Source: Sporocytophaga sp. (lineage in GTDB: Bacteria > Bacteroidota > Bacteroidia > Cytophagales > Cytophagaceae). From it: a stretch of DNA of 64,000 nt. The position numbers and the translations under genes are program-made. The notes beneath the pieces were generated by a model. That model was not told where the DNA came from. It did not search any database and saw nothing but the letters and a program-made list of their open reading frames with translations. The stretch is from assembly GCF_017745095.1 (NCBI RefSeq), contig NZ_JAGHZZ010000005.1, forward strand, positions 240,245 to 304,244, given 5' to 3'. Positions 51,692-61,500 of the stretch are shown in pieces. The first letter of the stretch is position 1; every line of letters starts with the position of its first letter.

Positions 51692-53311
51692 ATGCTTGAG
51701 TTTCTGAAGAATATATTTGAGGGGGACTTTATGCCCCACGGGCACTGCTATTTTTGGAAGCCCGAAATCCTTTGGTCTCATGCTATTGCTGATGCTGTAA
51801 TCGCTTTGGCTTATTTTTCAATTCCATTCAGCCTTTATAATATTTTTAGATTAAGAAGAGACTTTGTATATGGAAGGTTAATGCTTTTATTCGCATTCTT
51901 TATTCTTGGTTGTGGTGCTACTCATTTAGTATCTGTCATCACAATCTGGAATCCTGTTTATAGATTCGATGCTCTTCTAAAAATAATAACAGCTATTGCT
52001 TCTATTGCTACTGCAGTAATTCTGATTAAAAAGACACCACAGATTCTTCAGATACCTTCTGCTTACGAATGGAGAAGGTTACATTCTGAACTTAAGAATT
52101 CCAATGAAAAGTTAAAGGAAAGCAATGAAGAACTATTAAAGGCTGATGAGGTTTTGAGAAAAATAAATTCGGAACTGGAAGAAAGAGTGAAGTATAGAAC
52201 GGAAGAACTGGAAGCAAGTATTCTACAGTTTAAATTCATGACTGATTCAATTTCTCAATTAGTCTTTACTGTCAATGAAAGGGGAGAGTTTGATTATTTT
52301 AATCTTAATTGGTACGAATACAGTGGTCTTGATTCCAAGCGATCTTTTCAAAGAGGTTTGTTTGAGATTATCCATCCTGAAGATCTTGAAGAATTATCAT
52401 CTTTCTGGAGACAGGCTTTACAGGAAGGTACAGTTTTCAGATGTTCAGGTAGGCTGAAAGATAAAGCTTCAGAAGAATACCGATGGCACTTAATAGAAGC
52501 CAATCCTATGAAAGATGCTTTTGGAAAGGTCGTGAAGTGGTTTGGAACTTGTACTGATGTAAACGATGAAAAATTATATAGAAAAGAACTGGAAAGGACT
52601 AATAAGGAACTTAAAAGAATCAATACTGATCTGGATAATTTTGTCTATACAGCATCCCATGACTTAAAAGCACCTATCTCTAATCTGGAAGGTCTTGTCA
52701 ATTCACTATCCCAGGAATTGCAGAGCAATAGCTATCCCCAGGAGTTTGATTTATATCTCAATATGATGAAAAACTCTATCCTAAGATTTAAAACTACTAT
52801 AAGTGAGCTTTCTGATATCAGCAAAATTCAAAAGGATACAGAAGAAGATATTGATCTCGTAGATATCAGGGAACTACTTGATGAAGTACTACTTGTTCAT
52901 CATGATACTATTATAGCTGCTAAAACCCAGATAAACATAAATCTGAAATCAACACAAGTAAGTTTTTCAAGAAAGAATCTTAGAAGTTTGATTACAAATC
53001 TGATTACCAATGCCATTAAATACAGGTCTCCATTGAGAAGGCCAGAGATTGATGTAACCAGTGAAGTGATTAATGATATCTTAATATTGTCTGTATCTGA
53101 TAACGGACTTGGAATAGAATCCAAACAGATCGACAAAGTATTCGGGATGTTTAAAAGGGTGCATACACATGTTGACGGTACAGGCGTAGGACTTTATATT
53201 GTAAAGCGAATTGTAGAAAATGCAGGTGGTAAAATTACACTTAACAGTACTGTAAATATTGGAACTACTTTTTCTATTCAATTGCCCTTAAGAAAAGAAA
53301 TTACCTTATAA
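51692..53311 (+). CDS. Histidine kinase with ethylene-receptor-like sensor domain and PAS
   Basis: 539 aa from ATG 51692 (an in-frame GTG at 51668 is less likely). Three helices form an N-terminal membrane domain, with GHCYFWKPEILWSHAIADAVIALAYFSIP and FILGCGATHLVSV. Residues Asp34, Tyr41, Ile44, Pro45, Cys74 and His78 reproduce, with the same spacing, the ETR1 residues Asp25, Tyr32, Ile35, Pro36, Cys65 and His69 that bind copper and ethylene. A coiled coil, a PAS domain (about 175-290), a HisKA dimerisation domain (YTASHDLKAP, His323) and an HATPase (NLITNAIKYRS, SDNGLGI, GTGVGLYIVKRI) follow. No response regulator gene adjoins it. Confidence 0.9.
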   Translation: MLEFLKNIFEGDFMPHGHCYFWKPEILWSHAIADAVIALAYFSIPFSLYNIFRLRRDFVYGRLMLLFAFFILGCGATHLVSVITIWNPVYRFDALLKIITAIASIATAVILIKKTPQILQIPSAYEWRRLHSELKNSNEKLKESNEELLKADEVLRKINSELEERVKYRTEELEASILQFKFMTDSISQLVFTVNERGEFDYFNLNWYEYSGLDSKRSFQRGLFEIIHPEDLEELSSFWRQALQEGTVFRCSGRLKDKASEEYRWHLIEANPMKDAFGKVVKWFGTCTDVNDEKLYRKELERTNKELKRINTDLDNFVYTASHDLKAPISNLEGLVNSLSQELQSNSYPQEFDLYLNMMKNSILRFKTTISELSDISKIQKDTEEDIDLVDIRELLDEVLLVHHDTIIAAKTQININLKSTQVSFSRKNLRSLITNLITNAIKYRSPLRRPEIDVTSEVINDILILSVSDNGLGIESKQIDKVFGMFKRVHTHVDGTGVGLYIVKRIVENAGGKITLNSTVNIGTTFSIQLPLRKEITL

Positions 53312-55538
53312 TCTCAAGCCAGCCTTTTAGCATGCGTTTATTTTCAACTTGTCTCAGGAAGTAGTAATATATCCCGTCTTCAAGATTCTCTCCTTTAAAC
53401 TCATTGAAATAGCCTTTTTTGTAATACACTCTGCTTCCCCACCTGTTATAAATTTCCAGGTCCCATTTCCCTTTTTTCAGGTAATCAATTTTGAAGAACT
53501 CATTTTTATCATCTCCATTGGGTGTGATGAGGTTTGGTGGATCTTGTATATATGGAGAGCAATCTACTATAAGTGTATCAGTATTCTGGCAACCATTATA
53601 TCCTCTTACATGTAACCAGTATTTTTCTTCTTCATTGTGAGGTGTAATGATTGTTGATATGGTATCGCCTGTATTCCACAAGTAGGTCGCAAATTCATTT
53701 GATGCAGATAAGGTAATAGTATCTTGTCTACAGTAATTTAATTCATTAATAGGATGGAAGATTTTTACTTCAGGTATTTTAAGACCTGAAATATTTATTG
53801 AATCAATTTTTTTACATCCAAATTCATTCGATACTTCAATCCAATATTTGCCTGGGCTTGGTACACTTAAAGTATTGCCAGTGCTGTTATCTTGCCAAGT
53901 GTAGGAAGAGAAGGTATTTAGGGTAGAGATCTTTATCTTGGAATTGAGGCAATAGGAAGTATCTTCTGGTAAGATCAGTGAAGTTATTTCAGGAAAGAAT
54001 TTAATATCTACAGAATCTTTCATTTTGCAATCCAGACCTTTGTTTACTTCAACCTTATATGTTCCAGAGTCAGCAATTACGATCCTTTGTTTATCGCTTA
54101 ATGGATTATTATTAAATGTCCAGTTAAACTGACTATTTCCATATCCTGCATCAAGTGATACCTGGGTACCAGGACAAATTTCTTTATCTGCGCCAAGTTC
54201 CAGGAAGCCATAATCGGAAAAATACCCATAGCGAAATCCGGTTCCTGTTTCTGTTCCATTTAATGTTGCAAGATGAAAATCACCTTTCGAGTTTTCTATA
54301 TATGCTGGCAGATCTGGAGGAACAATGGTAATGTCCACATCTCCAGAATAATATAGCCAAGTGCTGTCTGTTCCTACTACTGGTTTAAAATCACTTCCTT
54401 TTATCCAGTTTTTACCATTTAATTTAAATGAATTTTCATTTCCTTTTCTTGTGACCAAATTTAACACCAACCTTTCATCATTCGTCCTTGTAAATACAAT
54501 TCTTTTAGATCCGGAACATTTTAAAGATGGAAGTAAGGCTCCTGCCAGTTCCTGATCAAAACCAGTAATATGAAATATATACACAGGTTTATCTGATTTT
54601 ATATAGGCAGCAGAATCAATTAATTGAAATTCTAATGTCTCACCTTTATTCAAAGTTGCAAGTAGGCTGTCAGAGCCATAAGATACTTTTGTATTATTTT
54701 CTGTAGCGCTGATGTAAGCTCTGTCTGTTGAATATTCTCCACTACCTTTGACAATTACATACTCCTTGCCAGTTTTGTCTGCTGAAACTATCTGGTCTCC
54801 CGCCAGATCATAAGAGCTCCCCTCAGTAATGGAATCATCTTTCAATGTTACAGCTATCGGTTTATCAGAATTTATCTCTGATCCTGCCATATGCAGAGAG
54901 CCTAATCGTGAAGCTGCTTTTATAGAATAACACTGACCCTTATTAAGTGTAATAGTGAATGGAATACCTGCTTTATGACCAAATGCATCTTGAGTAAGGT
55001 TTACAGTTACGTTGGTATTATCCTCCGTTGCAACTATATCTATTGAAGACCACCCATCTACTATGCTCTGGTTATCCCAGTGAGTCTGAAAAGGTGTTAT
55101 AAAATGAGTGCCTAAACCGTAATTGCCTTTAAGTGTAAAAATGTCTGAGTTTACTACATTTCCATTATTACTGCCCATTACTTCATAGTAGGCCGTGATA
55201 ATTTCATTAGAGGTAATATGTAGTCCTTTGTTTATTATACTTTGATCTGGTGTACATTCCAGTATGCCAAGATAAGCTGAAAGATCTATTGATTTTGATG
55301 AAAATGAGTTTAATAAAAATTTTATCGGTTTAAAACTCTTATTGGCAGGTATAGAGATTTCTATAATAACAGGGTTATCAAATGATGCAAATCTAAGATA
55401 AACAGGACTGTTACCATGTCTTTCAGAAACCTCAGGTGCAGCAAACCAAAACTCTTTGTCAGTCTGAGCTTTTAATCCTGATGATATATAAAATAAATAT
55501 ATAAATAAGATGAAAATAACTTTTTTCACAAGTGCCAA
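53301..55538 (-). CDS. Secreted IgGFc-binding-like protein with T9SS type B C-terminal domain
   Basis: 745-aa exported protein. Signal peptide ends SGLKAQ. The N-terminal half (about 25-430) resembles the IgGFc-binding/fimbrial adhesin N domain (DKEFWFAAP, GHKAGIPFTITLNKGQCYSIKA, SDKPIAVTLKDDSI). Cys-rich Ig-like segments follow. The last 90 residues are the gliding-motility CHU_C/type B sorting domain (PNLITPNGDDKNEFFKIDYL, YNRWGSRVYYKKGYFNEFKGENL, GIYYYFLRQ), which directs secretion through T9SS. It lies downstream of the giant gene on the same strand and probably works at the cell surface. The start at 55538 gives a standard signal peptide. Its end overlaps the convergent kinase gene by 11 nt. 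Confidence 0.85.
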   Translation of the reverse strand: MALVKKVIFILFIYLFYISSGLKAQTDKEFWFAAPEVSERHGNSPVYLRFASFDNPVIIEISIPANKSFKPIKFLLNSFSSKSIDLSAYLGILECTPDQSIINKGLHITSNEIITAYYEVMGSNNGNVVNSDIFTLKGNYGLGTHFITPFQTHWDNQSIVDGWSSIDIVATEDNTNVTVNLTQDAFGHKAGIPFTITLNKGQCYSIKAASRLGSLHMAGSEINSDKPIAVTLKDDSITEGSSYDLAGDQIVSADKTGKEYVIVKGSGEYSTDRAYISATENNTKVSYGSDSLLATLNKGETLEFQLIDSAAYIKSDKPVYIFHITGFDQELAGALLPSLKCSGSKRIVFTRTNDERLVLNLVTRKGNENSFKLNGKNWIKGSDFKPVVGTDSTWLYYSGDVDITIVPPDLPAYIENSKGDFHLATLNGTETGTGFRYGYFSDYGFLELGADKEICPGTQVSLDAGYGNSQFNWTFNNNPLSDKQRIVIADSGTYKVEVNKGLDCKMKDSVDIKFFPEITSLILPEDTSYCLNSKIKISTLNTFSSYTWQDNSTGNTLSVPSPGKYWIEVSNEFGCKKIDSINISGLKIPEVKIFHPINELNYCRQDTITLSASNEFATYLWNTGDTISTIITPHNEEEKYWLHVRGYNGCQNTDTLIVDCSPYIQDPPNLITPNGDDKNEFFKIDYLKKGKWDLEIYNRWGSRVYYKKGYFNEFKGENLEDGIYYYFLRQVENKRMLKGWLEIIR

Positions 55539-55542
55539 AACA

Positions 55543-55578
55543 AAACCCGAAAACTAAATTATGATAATTTTCGGGTTT
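55543..55578 (-). terminator. Terminator of the giant cargo gene
   Basis: 11-bp stem aaacccgaaaa/ttttcgggttt. Read on the minus strand it is followed by ttttgtttt. Between the giant gene's stop and the next gene's start, so the two genes probably have separate transcripts, or read-through is partial. Confidence 0.85.
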
Positions 55579-55599
55579 AATGAATTTAAGTAATAATAA

Positions 55600-58500
55600 T
55601 TATCGCATTAGAGTGATCTTACCTTCTTTTTTATATGGTCCTATATATTCTCCCTCTAATCCTTCATAAGTAACTATATAATTATATGATCCTTCGGGCA
55701 TTAATTTGCCTAGGTAAGTTCCATCCCATGTTTTATTTCTATCTTCTGTATAGAATATTATTTCTCCCCATCTATTATAAATAGTCATTTTGAAGTTGGT
55801 AAAATACTTACCAAAGATATGTAAGTCCTGATTTCTGCTTATCTCACCCTCTGGCTCTATTGCATTAGGTATATAAACTGTTGGTGCGCAGACCTGAACT
55901 ATTTCTGTACTGTCGGTTAATGAGCAGTTAAAACTATTAGTTACAGTCACTATATAAATTCCTGGTTCTATAATAGCTTTTTGCCTTAATGTATCACTTG
56001 AATTTTCCCATTTGAACCTTTCGCCTGGTCCTGCATCAAGCATCATATATTTATTATTGTCGAAACAATAGATTTGACGCTCAGGCATAAACGGTTCAGG
56101 AAGTTTATTCATCTGAACATTAACCTGATAAGAAGCAGCGCACTCTCCAAGTGTTACTGTGACTCCGTAGGTACCTGTTGTTTTAACTTCTACTGTATCA
56201 TTAGTGCCCAGGCTTGATGGTGTCCATTGGTATATTGGATTATACTTTGCCAAATCACTGAAGTTTGTTGGGGTTCCAACCAGCACAACTGTTTGACCTT
56301 CACAAGATGCAACATCTTTCAGATTGCCTGTTATTGGTGAATCAATGCCTATTATGCGCACACTGTCTTCCGCTGAGCATTTTACATCAGTAATTTTCAG
56401 CTTATAGAAATTTGAATCAGGAAGTACATTGAAATCAACAGGATTAGTATTGCCAACAAAATTAGATCCTGTCGTCCATGAATACACTTCAGGGGGATTG
56501 GGAATAGTATTGATATTCGCAACTAATGTTCCTGTGCTTTGATTACATAATAACCTTTCAGCTGGAATATTGAACTCAGGTAGGGCATTAATGGTTGCTG
56601 ATGCTTCAGTTTTACAATTACCATAATAATATTGAACAGTATATTGTCCCGGATCTCTGGTTGCTAAGAAATCCTGATTCTTATTCTGTAATATTACTCC
56701 ATCTTTATACCAAGCAAATGAGCCAGGTACTGACGGTAAATTATAGGGATTGGATCTTAATACCAAAGTATCGTTATAACAGTTCTCAGAAATTAAGTTC
56801 CAGCTAGGTGGAGTTATTGTAAATACACTAACAGTATCATAGTTAGGGCATTTCTTAGAATCGGTAACCGTTAAGACAACGGTCTGATTTGCAGGTGCAC
56901 TTATTGTGATGGTCGCATCATTTCCATATGTTATGCCTGACAAGGATTTCCATGAATAGCTGTTCCCAGGATAAGTAAATGCATTCAATGTAGCATTGCT
57001 TGATGTACACACATATTGATCACTTCCCGCATCTGCAATTGGTAAAGGTGATACCAGCAATGATGTATTAGCGGATTCTGCATTGCATACTCCATTTCCT
57101 GTAGAATATGCAGTAATAATAACAGTCCCATTAGCAGCTATATCATTTTCTGACGGGAAGTATGATGGATTAAGATCATATGAACTTAATGAAAATGTTC
57201 CCGTTCCTGATGTTTTCCACTCAATTCCTGATGCATTGACCACAGTTCCTGATAACGCTACACCATCTTTATAAACACATGGATTTCCTGAGGTTGCTGT
57301 TACTATTGGTGCTTTGTTAATTGTAACTTCAATCGAGTCATTTACAATGTTACATTTTCCATTATTTGTTGAATATGCAGTTAATATTACCTTCCCAGCT
57401 GTTTGATCTGCTTCAGAAGGGGTATAACTTGGATTCAAAGAAGCTGCTGATGGCATAAATATACCGGATCCTGAAGTAATCCAGATCATTCCACCTGCAA
57501 CTGTAACATTACCATTTAGCTGAACCGAAGGGACATTTGCACAGGTCAATATGTCTGGTCCAGCATTTATTATTGGTTTAGGGGTAATTGTAATTGTAAT
57601 TTTAGAAGTGACCTGATTACAAATACCTGTTCCTGTTGTCGTCAATATCAGATTGACTGCGGATGATTGAATGTCTTCTGGTGAAGGGATATATGATGCA
57701 TTAAGGCTGTTAGCATTAGGACTGAATGTTCCTGTTCCAGTAGTTTTCCAAGTTCCCCCGGTTGCTCCTGATACATTTCCTTTGATGGCAATTTTTGTTA
57801 AATCTGCACAAACAGTCTGGTCCTGACCTGCATTTGCAGTTGGTATAGGAAGTATCTGAATCTTTTTAGAAGCGCTTACTGCATTACAAGTACCGTTTCC
57901 GGTAGTAGTAATGGTAAGGCCTACTTTTCCAGCAGTTATATCAGATTTGCTTGGAATATATGAAGCATTTGGCGTAGTGGCATCAGGGACAAATGTACCT
58001 GATCCTCCTGTTTTCCATTCAATTCCGGATGATACAGTGAAATTTCCCGGAAGTTTGATTGCATATAAGTCTCCGCATATTGTTGTATCGGCTCCGGCAG
58101 TCACAGTAGGAGGTGCAGTAAATGTAATGGTCATAGTATCTGACTGTGCATTACAAAATCCGTTATTAGTTGTTGTTAATACTATATCTGCTTTACCGGC
58201 TGCTTTTTCAGCAGCTACGGGATAAAATGTACCTTCAAGATCTTTAACATCTGAAAATGTTCCACCATTAGTTGAAGACCAGATTCCGCCTCCTGCATTA
58301 GCAATGAACCCGGTAAGTTTTACAGTCATTATATCTTTACATAATGATTGATCCAAACCAGCATTTACAGTAGCAACTGGTGCTGAATAGATGCTTAATG
58401 AACTAATATCTGTATATATTTTACATAGACCGGTACCAGTTGTTGTCGCAGTAAATATTACTCCTCCATTTATCTTGTCCGCAATAGATGGAGTATAAAC

Positions 58501-61500
58501 AGGGGAGGTTAAAGTCGGATCTGAAAATACACCTGTTCCTGTACTGGTCCATAATATTCCACCAGTATTACTAAAGTAACCTCCAAGCGTTATTGTTTTT
58601 TCATCTGTACACATTGTTCTGTCAATCCCTGCATTGATAACCGGTTGCTTGTTAATTGTAATATACATTGTATCAGAAACCGACTGGCAATCACCATTGT
58701 CTATCGTAGTTGCAATAATTTGTACAGAACCTGAAGCTGTATCACTTTGTGAAGGTATATATTTAACATTTGGTTCAGCAAAAGATGTTAGAAAAGTTCC
58801 GCTCCCTGAAGTCTTCCAGTTTATTCCTCCCGCAACCGAATAGGTTGATGATAATGATACCCCTGCTGTATCAGCACATACATTTTGATCAGATCCCACA
58901 GATACAACTGGTACAGGTGTAAAGTCAATCTTTAGTGCATCTGTTACTGCAAGACATTTTCCCATTCCTGTTGTAGAAAGTGTTAATATTACCGAACCAT
59001 TTGATTTATCGGTTACTGATGGTTGATAGATTGTTTGTAAATTGGAGTCGTTTGAGAATGTACCGTTTCCTGAAGTTGTCCAGACTCCTCCAGTGGCAAT
59101 AGTCACATTTCCTTCAAGATCTATTGTTGTGGCATCTGAACATCTTATAATATCAAATCCAGCTTCTACAGTTGGTGCAGGTGTAAAGAAATAATCAACA
59201 TTGGCTGCTACCGCTTTACATTTTCCATTTCCTGTTGTTATTACATTTAAGGTAACTTTGCCTGAAGCTTTTTCCGCATTAGTTGGGAAGTAGTCTGTTG
59301 CCTGAAGATTCTCATCACCAAAGCTTCCTCCTGTTGATGTTTTCCACGATACACCTGAAGCAACTGTAACCAAGGCATTGACAGGTATACTTAAAACATC
59401 TGAACAGTATGAATCGCCAGTTCCAGGATTTACTGTCGGAATTGTGGTGAACGATACAATTCTGTTGTTTGAGGTAGGTGTACATATTCCGGTTCCTGTT
59501 GTCAACAGTGTTAAGGTAATTGAAGTTTTAGATAAATCATCTACTGAAGGAATATAACTAGCATTTAATGTATTTGCATTTGGACTAAAGGTCCCCGTGC
59601 CATTTGTACTCCAAATTCCACCCGTTGCTCCTGATACACTACCTTTTAATGGCAGCTCACTGATATCCGCGCATAATGAAGTATCTGTGCCAGGGTATGC
59701 GATTGGTCCAGCTGTAAACCTTACAATTTTCTGATCTGTTACTTCCGTGCAATTACCACTTCCTGAAGTTGTTAAAGTAAAGATTATAAATCCTTTAGAT
59801 TTATCCGCAGGAGTAGGAGTGTAGGTTGTGGTTAAAGACGCAGCAGAGGCAATACTTCCGTTTCCATCACTTGACCAAGCAGATCCTGCGGCAATTGTAA
59901 TAGAACCATTTAAATCGATTGAAGATATATCGGCGCAAAGATCTTCATCTGATCCTGCTTTGGCAGTAGGAGCAGGAGTGAAAGTGATTACAACCTGATC
60001 TGTATCTGCAGCACAGATTCCGTTACCTGTAGTTTCAGCTATCAATGTTACATTTCCGTCAGAAAGCTCTTGTGATGTTGGCGTATAGATAGTAGTCAGT
60101 CCAGTGGCTGAGCTGAATGAACCAGCACCCGAAGTAGACCACTTAATATCTGCAGCTTGTGAAACTGAAGCACTTAAACTTACTACTGAATTATTTTCAC
60201 AGATTAAAAGGTCTGAACCAGCATTGACAACAGGTCCCTGACTGATAGAGATCCTAACAGTATCTTTACCAGGAAGGCATGTTCCTACTGAACTGCCTGT
60301 AAGAATTATATCTGCATACCCTGCAGCAATGTCAGCAGCAGTTGGACTATAAGATGCATTTAAAGAATTCGGGTTCGGTGAAAAACTTCCACCAGTTGGA
60401 GAGGTCCATGAACCATTTCCAGATCCATTTAATTTAACGGGAAATCCATTAGTACATATACTTTGTGGAGGACCTGCAAAAACAGGAACAGTGTTGAAAG
60501 AAATAGTTATCTGGTCTGCCACTGGGCTACATGATCCATTTCCGGTTGTAGTAAGGGTTATGGTTACCGTTTGGCCATTTACGTTTTCTGAAGCTGATGG
60601 AACATAACTTGCATTTAAAGCATTTTCATCTGGAAGGAATGTTCCTGTACCTGAGCTTGTCCATGTTCCTCCGCTTGCATTTACAACAGTTCCGTTTAAT
60701 GGAATGTCTATAACACCAGCACAAACTGTTACATCATTTCCAGCATTAGCTTGAGGTACAGGAGAGAGAGAAATAATCACAGCATCCTTTACAGCATTAC
60801 AAGTTCCATTTCCTGTTGTTGTTAATGTTATTGTGGCTTTTCCATTTCCTATTTGAAGTGAAGAAGGTATAAATGTTGCATTAGGTGTTGTATCATCTGG
60901 AATGAATGTTCCTGTCCCAGATGAAGTTGTCCACTTAATACCTGAAGCTACACTGAAAGTTCCATCAAGAACTACACCTGTAACGTCGGCACAGACTGTC
61001 TGATCTAAGCCAGCATTGACTATTGGAGCAGGTGTAATGGTGATAATCATATCATTGCTTACTGCGCTGCAAGTTCCGTTACCTGCTGTTGTTAATGTTA
61101 ATGTAACAGATCCATTTGATTTGTCTGAGGCGCTTGGTGTATATTTTGCATTTAGGTCATTTATACTCGGGCTAAATGTTCCGCTACCTGAGCTTTTCCA
61201 TATTCCCCCTGAAGCAATAGTGACATTTCCGGAAAGATTTACACTGGTAATATCAGCACATACAGTTTGGTCAGGGCCTGCATCAGATGTAGGGACAGGA
61301 GTGAAAGTGTATGTTACATTGTCTGAAACAAAGTTACATGCACCGTTTCCTGTTGTCGTAAATGTCAGGATTGATTGACCGGAAGTTTTTTCTGATACTG
61401 AAGGTGTATATGTCGCATTAGCAGTGAACTCATCAGGAGTAAATATTCCAGAACCATTTGTTGACCAATATCCGCCTGTAGCTTTTGTATATGATCCGTT

